Part shown: positions 15,126-23,060 of the stretch, in pieces | Layout of the letters: every line of letters begins with the position of its first letter | How positions within the stretch are numbered: the first letter of the stretch is position 1 | Source: CAMFKD01 sp964436955 | GTDB taxonomy: Bacteria; Chlamydiota; Chlamydiia; Chlamydiales; JAJFMA01 | Length of the DNA stretch: 32,923 bases | Direction of reading: 5' to 3' | Assembly (NCBI GenBank): GCA_964436955.1 | Contig: CAYTFC010000025.1 | Location: 1-32,923 of the forward strand | Translations under genes and position numbers: made by a program | Notes under the pieces: model-generated | Seen by the model: only the letters and a program-made list of their open reading frames with translations | Database searches by the model: none | Told to the model about the DNA's origin: nothing

Positions 15126-15247
15126 ATAAACCTTTGTTAATACCGCTTCGGCGAAGCGGCGCTACAACGTGTAACAGAACATTTAGCGCTACTTTGTCGA
15201 ATTGGCGTGGTAAGTATGTTCTTTAAGTTGACAGCATTGGGTAGCAA
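15100..15247. mobile_element. Small inverted-repeat element (148 bp) between the two paralogs
   Basis: Perfect 26-bp inverted repeats (15100-15125 and 15222-15247) enclose 96 bp with no ORF of note. Inside is a 7-bp hairpin (CCGCTTC, loop GGC, GAAGCGG at 15143-15159). This has the form of a MITE or an internally deleted insertion sequence. The rest of the 303-bp gap 15093-15395 holds only the leader of paralog B. Confidence 0.65.
15221..15247 (+). repeat. Border repeat, copy before paralog B
   Basis: 27 bp matching 12841-12862 in the same orientation and the reverse complement of the 36-bp copies. It stands upstream of paralog B as 12841 stands upstream of paralog A, though the leader here is longer (about 150 bp against 77). 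Confidence 0.8.
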
Positions 15248-15359
15248 GTCGGGTTTTATTAAGCGGGGTCCGATAAGCCGAATTTTTGTAACGACGAATT
15301 GTGAAGTCATTGAAATATGAAAGGCATGTTTATGTCTCGCTTTCATTTCTTATATCGCA

Positions 15360-15365
15360 TATAGT
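15360..15365 (+). promoter_or_regulatory. -10 box (TATAGT) upstream of paralog B
   Basis: TATAGT preceded by TCGCTTTCAT beginning 23 bp upstream, the same layout as before paralog A. Confidence 0.4.
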
Positions 15366-15395
15366 TTGCGCATTTTTAATACTCGGAGAAAAAAA

Positions 15396-17585
15396 ATGTT
15401 CGGAATGTTCTCTTTGGCACCCGCTACCCCCTACAATACCGTGCAAGCGCAGCTAACTCCTCCTACTCCCCCGCCTGCTTTCAAAAATCCACTAGAAGAT
15501 TTTAGTATTTCGTCCAACATAATTAATTTATCTCGAACCATACAACGGCTTGACGCAGCAAAATTACTATCGATGCAAAACGCTGCTCGTGCTAGTGATC
15601 AAGCGAAGGTCGAGTATAAACCACCCCTTATATTACCTAACATCTCTCCCGCAGCGGCTAAAGCATGTATACGGACCTCTCTGAAAACATGGATGGATCT
15701 TCAAAACTCTTCATTTTACAAGATAATATGTGAAAACACGGGTAAATCATTTACAATCTGCAATGCCTATGCAGCACATTGGTGGCACTATTCTCAAGTT
15801 AATTTCCATATAAATGCTCTTCACTCAATCATAGAAATTCTACGCGAGGAACAGGTTTCAATAGAACCGATGGCAGTGCACTATGAGCATCTAGAACCTC
15901 CCATCGAACTAACTCTAATTAGTTTTATTTTTGCTTTTTTCCCACATAACCAAAGTTTTCTAGCAAGCGGGGTTAAACTTTTAGAAGACGTCGCCTTCAA
16001 TAACGGCATTGAGTTAATCGCATCACCAGCACAAAAGACGCTTGAGAGTGCTCTTCGCCGGGTAATAGGTTCAACTACGCACCTTGAGCATTACAAGGCC
16101 TTTGTATACGCTAGTGATTTTATGCTTCGCCAGATGCAACGCTTTCCAGGGCCAGAGATGCAATGTCTCATCGAGTTCGCACTGTCAAACCAATGCCAGA
16201 CTCCTCCCAATAGCATACAAATAGCCCATGAAAGAGAAATATTGCTAAATCAAATGTCTCCTATAGTGGGGAAATTCGTTCTATTAATACAAAATGCATC
16301 CGAATCTTTGAAAAATTCGCATGTACCCACAGAAATTATTCAAGAATGGCTTAGACAAACTATACAGTTCCTGAGCCCAGATAAAGCTGTACTAGAAACC
16401 CAATACATTGTGATACAGTATGGAGCGTCTTTCTTAAAATATACAATATCCTTAGAGCAACTTATTCATAGCATATGCAATCAAGAAAACGAACCTTCAA
16501 ATATATATCGAGGGATACCCCCTATATCGACATACGAAAGCCTCCAAAAAAATATTGTCCAATGTAAGCAAGCTCCAAACCCCCGGACAAGCTCTACAAT
16601 CTGTCCCCCTAATATAATGCCAAATGAACACCCTTGTAACATTCTGTACGCACTGAATCAGTGGTTTGAATTAGTTAAGTCTACCACTTCGTGGGGCGGA
16701 AAAGGCTTTTGGGGACCCCGGGGTAATTATGTTGAAGTAAACCATCCGCTACTATTTCTTTGGATGCATTTTTCATGGCCAATGCCTCATCTTGGTGTTC
16801 AAACAGAACTCTTAAAGCTTGCAACACTGTATTCGAATGAAGATGAAGTATCGTTTGATTTAGGAATCGCAAAAACCACAGTTCCGTTAGGTTGGGCACT
16901 ATTTTATGGGTTGCCTGAGTACATATTACAATTGCCTGAATCGCGCAAAGTGGTTGAAGAACTGCTTAATAACCAAACGCTCCCCCCAGGTATGACCTCA
17001 CCTATAGCCAACGCAACTATTCCATTGCTAACAAAGCCCGGCTCTCACCTACGTCAAACACTTACTAATTCAATAAATACCTCCCTATCAAACTTACCCA
17101 TCGTTCTTAATGAACTTCAAAAACAACTAGCTAATGTTTTTATTTTTGATGGCCAGTCAAATCTCTCCTTCATTTACAGTGGTTTTTACCTACAGACGTG
17201 GTGTAGTAATCTCCACCATATATCACCTCTTTCTCAAGATCCGTTTGCACGTGTTCTTTTTAATGTACTCAAAAAATCCTTCGAAAGAGGTATGCGTTTA
17301 GAAAATAGAATTTGCTGGTTGATTATGAATCTATATGAGGAAGTGGGAAAGCAACTGAGGGATGGAACTCTATTGAATCACTCCAGGTCAAACTTAGATA
17401 TAGCAAATCGTTTTAAGTCTTGGATACTAGAGTTACTTAAAACTCTCTCTGACCAAAGCAACTGCACCATACAATCCGTGTCGTCCGATTACATCCTAAA
17501 GCACTGTGAAGATTGGCTTGTTTTTGATGGAAAGAGCCCCGTGCAAAATTACATTTTACAAAGAACGGCTGAACTACGCAAATAA
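15396..17585 (+). CDS. Protein of unknown function, paralog B of a tandem pair
   Basis: 729 aa from ATG 15396 (MFGMFSLAP), with GGAG 7 nt upstream as in paralog A; the in-frame ATG at 15366 is rejected for the same reason. It is colinear with A throughout: S/P/T-rich N-terminus, HWWHYSQVN at residue 128, TTSWGGKGFWGPRG, VEVNHPLLFLWMHF, VPLGWALFYGLPEYIL, SPLSQDPFARVLFNVLKK and WLVFDGKSPVQNYI. B has an insertion of about 14 residues (around TKPGSHLRQTL) absent from A. The last few residues (ELRK) differ from A, and the final 12 bases overlap the end of the convergent pit gene, so the stop codon is taken from pit sequence. The right-hand border repeat seen after A is missing. Function unknown; a secreted effector is possible but unproven. 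Confidence 0.85.
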   Translation: MFGMFSLAPATPYNTVQAQLTPPTPPPAFKNPLEDFSISSNIINLSRTIQRLDAAKLLSMQNAARASDQAKVEYKPPLILPNISPAAAKACIRTSLKTWMDLQNSSFYKIICENTGKSFTICNAYAAHWWHYSQVNFHINALHSIIEILREEQVSIEPMAVHYEHLEPPIELTLISFIFAFFPHNQSFLASGVKLLEDVAFNNGIELIASPAQKTLESALRRVIGSTTHLEHYKAFVYASDFMLRQMQRFPGPEMQCLIEFALSNQCQTPPNSIQIAHEREILLNQMSPIVGKFVLLIQNASESLKNSHVPTEIIQEWLRQTIQFLSPDKAVLETQYIVIQYGASFLKYTISLEQLIHSICNQENEPSNIYRGIPPISTYESLQKNIVQCKQAPNPRTSSTICPPNIMPNEHPCNILYALNQWFELVKSTTSWGGKGFWGPRGNYVEVNHPLLFLWMHFSWPMPHLGVQTELLKLATLYSNEDEVSFDLGIAKTTVPLGWALFYGLPEYILQLPESRKVVEELLNNQTLPPGMTSPIANATIPLLTKPGSHLRQTLTNSINTSLSNLPIVLNELQKQLANVFIFDGQSNLSFIYSGFYLQTWCSNLHHISPLSQDPFARVLFNVLKKSFERGMRLENRICWLIMNLYEEVGKQLRDGTLLNHSRSNLDIANRFKSWILELLKTLSDQSNCTIQSVSSDYILKHCEDWLVFDGKSPVQNYILQRTAELRK

Positions 17586-18992
17586 TGCACGTAGAATGGA
17601 AAAGCTGAATGCTGCGATGATGGCCCCGGCAGGCACCGTCACTATCCACGACAGCACAATATCGCGTGTAGTGGCAAGATTGAGGGCTCCAATGCCACGG
17701 GCGAACGCAATACCCAATACTGCACCTACAAGAGTATGTGTTGTCGATATGGGCATTCCTAAACGAGAGGCCATTACGACGGTGGTGGCAGCGGCAAGTT
17801 CCGCGCAAAATCCGCGAGTGGGGGTCAGTTCGGTGATTTTTTTACCGATTGTTTCGATTACGCGCCAGCCCCAAGTAGCTAATCCAGCGACAATCCCCAT
17901 GCCTCCTAATCCCAATAACCAAGTAGGAATAACTGTACCAAATCGGACGTTCCCTTCGGCAAGAATACCTAAGGAAGCCGCAACGGGTCCAATAGCATTC
18001 GCTACATCATTGGCACCATGAGCAAAAGCCATTAGGGCTGCTGTGACCATTTGGAGATAGGAAAATATTTTTTCCACTGCCGTGTATTCAGAATGCTCGT
18101 CTTGCGCATCAGCAGCTTGTCGTAAGGTTAACGACATATTACTCACTTCTTCAACCATTAAGGAAACATAGTAATGCAATTCACCTGTAGATGTATCCTG
18201 GACGCGGACGAGGTGTTTTTTGGCTTCGTCAAGCTCAACAGCGACCTCAGGACCATATGCTGGCTGGGTTTTTGGATGAAAGGTGGCTACCTTCATCCCT
18301 TTAACTAACAAGCGGCTAAGTTGAGAGGCTATTAATCCCAATAGTAGACTGATGCCAAAGGCACCCCATAGGCCTAAATCATGTTCTTCCAATCCATGAA
18401 AAGAGATCAGCATGGAGAGGATCAAAATCGAGAAAAACACTAAATAAGGTGTAAGTTTCTTCGCAGCTTCCATAGGATGTCGCGTATAGAAAACCTTACG
18501 GCGTAGGAACGTAAAAATCGTATACGAGAACAAGGCACCTAGAATAGGACTGATGATCCAGCTGCTAACGATAGATATGACGTTATCCCACTGAACAGAT
18601 TCCGATCCCCCACTAACCAATCCAAAGCCAACAATAGCTCCCACAATGGAGTGTGTCGTAGAAACGGGCCAGCCATAATAAGAAGCAATTTGAAGCCATA
18701 CACCAGCGGCGATCAGTGCTGATAACATGCCGTAAACAAGTAGGTAAGGATTATGGGCAAAGTCATCAACCCTAATAATGCCCGTCTGAATTGTTTCAGA
18801 AACATGTGAGCCAAAAAAGAAGGCACCAGCAAATTCCATTACTGCAGCCATGACTACTGCTTGGCGCAAGGTCAGCGCGCCCGATCCTACAGACGTACCA
18901 ATGGCATTGGCGACGTCATTAGCTCCAATATTCCAGGCCATGTATAGGCCCGCAATAAGAACGGCGGTTAGTAGAATGACTTCAGTGCTCAT
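17574..18992 (-). CDS. pit: Low-affinity inorganic phosphate transporter, PiT family
   Basis: 472 aa integral membrane protein with two inverted halves, each carrying the PiT signature: GANDVANAIGTSVGSGAL near residue 24 and HGANDVANAIGPVAA near 325. About ten to twelve hydrophobic helices flank a cytoplasmic loop at ~215-310 (hydrophilic, with DEAKKHLVRVQD). The family imports phosphate with H+ or Na+. It starts 9 bp after the stop of the DUF47 gene, forming a two-gene operon with its usual accessory partner. Its 3' end overlaps paralog B by 12 bp, tail to tail. The DUF47-pit pair matches CT691-CT692 of C. trachomatis as I remember it. Confidence 0.92.
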   Translation of the reverse strand: MSTEVILLTAVLIAGLYMAWNIGANDVANAIGTSVGSGALTLRQAVVMAAVMEFAGAFFFGSHVSETIQTGIIRVDDFAHNPYLLVYGMLSALIAAGVWLQIASYYGWPVSTTHSIVGAIVGFGLVSGGSESVQWDNVISIVSSWIISPILGALFSYTIFTFLRRKVFYTRHPMEAAKKLTPYLVFFSILILSMLISFHGLEEHDLGLWGAFGISLLLGLIASQLSRLLVKGMKVATFHPKTQPAYGPEVAVELDEAKKHLVRVQDTSTGELHYYVSLMVEEVSNMSLTLRQAADAQDEHSEYTAVEKIFSYLQMVTAALMAFAHGANDVANAIGPVAASLGILAEGNVRFGTVIPTWLLGLGGMGIVAGLATWGWRVIETIGKKITELTPTRGFCAELAAATTVVMASRLGMPISTTHTLVGAVLGIAFARGIGALNLATTRDIVLSWIVTVPAGAIIAAFSFSILRALFA

Positions 18993-19001
18993 TAATTGTC
19001 C

Positions 19002-19676
19002 TTACTTCATTTCCAAGGTCATGCGCATGCGATAAGCCAAGCGCTCAGACAAATTCGAGAGATCAGCAATTGCTTCAAAAATGCGAAGCCAAAGCTGAAA
19101 TGAGGTATAAGATAACTCATTTTCCATTGAAAACAGTACTTTTAGGAGTTTACGTTGCATAATATCAACCTCATGCTCTTTATATGCAACATCATCGACC
19201 ATACCGCGGACCTTTTCAGCTTCGATACCACCAAATGAAGACTCGAGAAGCTCATGAAATTCTTTAATAATATTGTGAACACCTTCGAAGGTTTCAACAT
19301 TCTTCTTTAAGAACTCAAGGAATGGATCTTTAAGAGAAGCAGGCAGCTCGAGACGCTTTAGTATCGTCAAATTGGCAATTACTTCAGCTTGATCAGCAAG
19401 ATCGTCCTGGATGCGCAGTATTTCGAGTAATTGGTTGCGATCGACCGGGAGAAATATGCTTTTGGGTAGATGTTCACGAATATCTTTTTTTGTAATGTCG
19501 GCGAGATGCTCTGCTTCGGAAATTTGCTGAGCGATAGACTCAACCCTTTCATATTCCTTGCTGAGCAAAGCCTCGAATAGCTGGGCTAATTGATGGACGC
19601 AGTACGAAACCTTATCCATATGCAATTTAAGAGGGGCAAAGGGAGACCGACCAAAAAGATTCAGAATGGTAAGCAT
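19002..19676 (-). CDS. DUF47 family (PhoU-like) protein, Pit accessory protein
   Basis: 224 aa, all-helical, of the TIGR00153/DUF47 family related to PhoU. Typical features are the acidic helix ISEAEHLADITKKDIREHLP near residue 50 and FEAIADLSNLSERLAYR at the C-terminus. These proteins are cytoplasmic and normally encoded beside PiT transporters, whose activity they are thought to modulate. A CGGGA stretch lies upstream of the ATG. It follows oppC after a 115-bp gap holding a strong hairpin, so it is probably a separate transcription unit from opp. Confidence 0.88.
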   Translation of the reverse strand: MLTILNLFGRSPFAPLKLHMDKVSYCVHQLAQLFEALLSKEYERVESIAQQISEAEHLADITKKDIREHLPKSIFLPVDRNQLLEILRIQDDLADQAEVIANLTILKRLELPASLKDPFLEFLKKNVETFEGVHNIIKEFHELLESSFGGIEAEKVRGMVDDVAYKEHEVDIMQRKLLKVLFSMENELSYTSFQLWLRIFEAIADLSNLSERLAYRMRMTLEMK

Positions 19677-19745
19677 TTTTTATTCCCGGTTGAAAATGGT
19701 GACGGTAGTCTATGTGCCAAATAATTCGCCAGATTCGTGAATAAA

Positions 19746-19785
19746 TTTTTAGGAATTTTAGGGTTTGCGTTAAAATTCCTAAAAA
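19746..19785. repeat. Hairpin with 15-bp perfect stem between oppC and the DUF47 gene
   Basis: Arms 19746-19760 and 19771-19785 pair perfectly around a 10-nt loop, beginning 6 nt after the oppC stop. On the minus strand it reads TTTTTAGGAATTTTAACGCA, which closely matches the left edge of the palindrome at 9341 (TTTTTAGGATTTTAACGCAA). It may be a short relic of that repeat family now acting as the end of the opp transcript; the tract after the stem is only partly U-rich. Confidence 0.65.
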
Positions 19786-19791
19786 ATCTCG

Positions 19792-21564
19792 CTAATGCTT
19801 GTGCAGACGGGGATCGATGGCGTCACGCAAGGCATCGCCCACTAATGCAATTGCCACTAGCAATATCGTAAGCAAGATAGCAGGGGGCCATAACAAATAG
19901 CTTTCACCTGGAAAGGCGCGTCTGCCTTCGTCCATTAGCACTCCCCAAGAGCAAGAGCCCTCTTCTCCAAGTCCCAAAAATGAGAGGCCTGCTTCGGTGG
20001 TAATAGCTCCCATTATGGCAAAAGGCAGCAACGTGAGTAAGGGTGGAATGGCATTCGGCAGTACATGTTTAAAAATGATGTAGGCATCGTCAAACCCTTG
20101 CGCTCGACATGCCTCTACATAAGGAAGATTGCGCTGTTTAAAGAATTCACCACGCACATAGCGGCTAAAGCCTGTCCAACCGAAAAATCCGATAATAGCG
20201 ATCACTAAAAAGATGGACTTACTCTGCAAAACGGATACGACCAGCAGTAGCATAAAGAAAGTAGGCATGGCTTCCCAAACCTCCATAATGCGACACACGA
20301 CAATGTCGGTGGTACCTGCATAGTAGCCAGATAGCGCGCCAACAGGTATCCCAATAATCAGAGCTAAGGCGACAGCGGAAATTCCTACTACAATAGAAAT
20401 GCGCACTCCAAATACCAGAGCTGCTGCAAAGTCCTTGCGATCGGTACGTGTTAATTCCCACCAAGGAAGAAATTGATTCAAGGATGCCTGGCCACCAGCA
20501 TCATCTTCCCAATGGTAGGGCCGAAGGAGGGGCATAACAAGGAAAGATAGCTGCTGATTTTGCACTTTTAACCAGGCTTCCTTGTCTTGCACGAATTTAA
20601 GAGACGCACGGGTTTGCTCATACGATGTCACGATATGAACGATCCTAAGAATGCTCTCCTTAAATTGAGGGTCCAACTTATTGAGGTCTGCACAAAAGGA
20701 TGGCGGAGCCCAAACTCCACTATCAGTAGAGGGCATGAACCCACAGGCTTCACGCATCAACTGAAGAGTCTGCTTGGCGTTTGAATACTTCTTTTTATCT
20801 TTCTTGAGTATCTCTTGGAGCCGTTCTTCTTTATGCTCTCTGTTTTCCTGTGCTACTTGCCAAAGACTAGGCACTTCTGTGATGCGCTCCCTTTCGATGG
20901 TAGACAGATCTTTGAATTGACCTAAGCGCTTATTGCGAACGCCTTCTTCCTCCCAACTTTGCAATGCTTGCTGGGCGTAACCCTCTTCATACTTTTCCAA
21001 TACCTGATGCTGTTGCAGCTCAAGATGGTAATCCAGAACCTTATTCAACTTAGCATAGACATTCATGTAATCTAATTCAAACTGCCAAGATGGGATGAGA
21101 TCATAGGAATCAAATAAGGGATAGTTTTTGTCTGCAGATTGCATAGCCCTAGCACGCTCTCGCGCTAAGTGCAGATCCGCAGATGGATCATGAGGTTGTC
21201 TGAATGCCACAAACAGAAACAACACAGTTTGTAAGAGGACAATTACCGGCAAAACGAGCCGTCTAAGACTTGGTTTAAGCCAGCAGCATCCTATAAATAG
21301 CGGAAGGGTGAACATCAGCAAATTAAAGAAAAGATCCAAGCGCGTGGTGAAGAAGCCGCGGTAAAATAGATAGCGAAACAAAGGAAAATAAAGGCTTCCA
21401 TCAAAATAAACCATCAGGGGCTTGCTAGAGGCGATAAAGGGTGCGTATACACCGATCAAGATGAACACAATCAATACCACTAGCGCGGCCACGCCTAACG
21501 GACGCCTATAAAACTGTTGCGCTGTAGCTCTCCAAAAGGATTCGTGCCGTGTCTTCTTGCTCAT
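19792..21564 (-). CDS. oppC: Oligopeptide ABC transporter permease OppC, with large extra N-terminal region
   Basis: 590 aa, about twice the usual ~300 aa. The C-terminal ~210 residues are the binding-protein-dependent permease domain with the EAA loop (EACRAQGFDDAYIIFKHVLP) and the ending WPPAILLTILLVAIALVGDA. The N-terminus has the standard first helix, then extra helices (LDLFFNLLMFTLPLFIGCCW, LVLPVIVLLQTVLFLFVAF) and about 220 charged, helical residues (~130-350) probably exposed outside the inner membrane. It overlaps oppB by 4 bp (ATGA), so the genes are coupled. The enlarged region is typical of a lineage-specific variant and not a frameshift, because the frame is continuous. Confidence 0.9.
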   Translation of the reverse strand: MSKKTRHESFWRATAQQFYRRPLGVAALVVLIVFILIGVYAPFIASSKPLMVYFDGSLYFPLFRYLFYRGFFTTRLDLFFNLLMFTLPLFIGCCWLKPSLRRLVLPVIVLLQTVLFLFVAFRQPHDPSADLHLARERARAMQSADKNYPLFDSYDLIPSWQFELDYMNVYAKLNKVLDYHLELQQHQVLEKYEEGYAQQALQSWEEEGVRNKRLGQFKDLSTIERERITEVPSLWQVAQENREHKEERLQEILKKDKKKYSNAKQTLQLMREACGFMPSTDSGVWAPPSFCADLNKLDPQFKESILRIVHIVTSYEQTRASLKFVQDKEAWLKVQNQQLSFLVMPLLRPYHWEDDAGGQASLNQFLPWWELTRTDRKDFAAALVFGVRISIVVGISAVALALIIGIPVGALSGYYAGTTDIVVCRIMEVWEAMPTFFMLLLVVSVLQSKSIFLVIAIIGFFGWTGFSRYVRGEFFKQRNLPYVEACRAQGFDDAYIIFKHVLPNAIPPLLTLLPFAIMGAITTEAGLSFLGLGEEGSCSWGVLMDEGRRAFPGESYLLWPPAILLTILLVAIALVGDALRDAIDPRLHKH

Positions 21565-23060
21565 TCTAGCGTTACCCTCGGATCAAGCAATGTGTATGCA
21601 ATATCGGCCATTAGGTAGCCTAAAAGGGTTAGAAAGGAACCGGCCAGTGCAGAAAACATAATCACGTTGTAATCCCAGTTAAGCACGGCATTATAGAAAA
21701 ATTTACCAAAACCATTGATGTCGAAGAGTGTTTCTACAATGAGAGAACCTCCTAAAACCACACCTAAAGACCCTGCTATAGATGTCACTATAGTGACCGC
21801 AGCATTACGACCCACATGCTTACTTAAAACGATACTAGGGGGGACTCCCTTCGCTCTCGCAGTACGAACATAGTCCTGGCGTAACACTTCTAGCACTGCT
21901 GTGCGAGAGAGACGCGTTTGTGCCGCCAGTCCGCCATAGGTAATTGCAATGATGGGCAGAAAGATATGTTGAGCAACGTCTATCAAGCGCTGCCAAGAGG
22001 TCATTTGATCATAAACGGCTTCTTTGCTAGTAAAGCCGCTGTAAGGAATGGGAATATCTGTAAAAGGAAAGTGACCAGTAAGACCTATCTTCTCAATTAA
22101 AAAGGGGGCAACCACGAAAATAGGAATCGCATATAAGATCAAGAAAACTACGTTAAGGCTGACATCAGGCCATTTATTTTGCTTAGCAGCCATCAAAAAT
22201 CCAAAAACAATGCACAACACAAATGTGATTGCCATGGGCAATAGCGAGAGTGTAAGTGAGTATTTGAAGCGTTTGGTGACTTCATCAATGACAGTCTTGT
22301 TGTCATCATTGCGCAAGGTACCGAAATCTAGGGTTAAAACTCTTCCAAAATAACGTGTAAAACGTGTTTCAAAGAATAAAATAACCAACTTATCTGCTAT
22401 GCCAGGTTCTAAGTTATAGATTTCTTTATTGTCCTTATACCACTGATCCATGGTTGCGATTTTCTTATGGAGCGCTTCAGCATTGTCTGTTGATTCTAGC
22501 ACCGCAGTGCGTAAAAGGCTGTTATCTTGATCAATTTTGCGATTATCTATGCGCTGCCCTGGAGTGATGGATGCGCCTACCGTGACTTGATGGGTGCCTC
22601 CTCTTGCAAAGAAGCGAGAGGCCATTAGTCTAATACCCATGTCCTCCTTACTATCGCTGAGAATGCTTAGTAGGTGCGGCATTACAAAGCGTGCCTCATC
22701 ACCCATAAGTAAGCGCTGACTATCATAGTCACGAACAGACATTTCCTCGCTATCTCTAATAGCACGATGGCTTACAAGCTCCCATAAAGTCTGCTGAACT
22801 TCTGCGCGTGAAATCCAAGGCCATGTGTTCAAAAGAATAGGCAAGGTGAGTCCAAAATGTTCGCGCATCTGTAGGTAGCGCTCGTCTGATCCAAAGGCAA
22901 CACTACGATCAGCGCGTCGGCTAGCTTCCCCCGAAGCCGACATCTCTGTTTGGGTTGTGGGTTCACCAGGAGCCAAGTTAATGATAATAAAATTCACCAG
23001 CACAATGCCGAACAACGTAAGCGGAAGAAGCAATAGACGTCTGATGATGTAGCTCAGCAT
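21561..23060 (-). CDS. oppB: Oligopeptide ABC transporter permease OppB, with inserted domain
   Basis: 499 aa from ATG 23060 (MLSYIIRRLLLLPLTLFGIV, the classic OppB start). The ATG overlaps the oppA stop by one base (TAATG). A TTG at 23078 would extend it by six residues but has no Shine-Dalgarno. The first membrane helix is followed by about 210 extra hydrophilic residues (~40-250) not found in ordinary OppB (~310 aa). The permease domain then follows, with the EAA-type loop DYVRTARAKGVPPSIVLSKH and SLIVETLFDINGFGKF. It pairs with OppC to form the peptide channel. The matching insertion in OppC suggests that the two extra regions face each other or the binding protein (inference). Confidence 0.9.
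   Translation of the reverse strand: MLSYIIRRLLLLPLTLFGIVLVNFIIINLAPGEPTTQTEMSASGEASRRADRSVAFGSDERYLQMREHFGLTLPILLNTWPWISRAEVQQTLWELVSHRAIRDSEEMSVRDYDSQRLLMGDEARFVMPHLLSILSDSKEDMGIRLMASRFFARGGTHQVTVGASITPGQRIDNRKIDQDNSLLRTAVLESTDNAEALHKKIATMDQWYKDNKEIYNLEPGIADKLVILFFETRFTRYFGRVLTLDFGTLRNDDNKTVIDEVTKRFKYSLTLSLLPMAITFVLCIVFGFLMAAKQNKWPDVSLNVVFLILYAIPIFVVAPFLIEKIGLTGHFPFTDIPIPYSGFTSKEAVYDQMTSWQRLIDVAQHIFLPIIAITYGGLAAQTRLSRTAVLEVLRQDYVRTARAKGVPPSIVLSKHVGRNAAVTIVTSIAGSLGVVLGGSLIVETLFDINGFGKFFYNAVLNWDYNVIMFSALAGSFLTLLGYLMADIAYTLLDPRVTLE

Noticed and set aside
15143..15159. GC hairpin between the paralogs as a terminator for paralog A
   Set aside because: The stem is followed by mixed sequence with no T run; it is better explained as an internal part of the inverted-repeat element.
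17506..18021. 171-aa plus-strand frame opposite pit
   Set aside because: Antisense to the conserved PiT coding region; product is P/A/T-rich with no recognisable feature.
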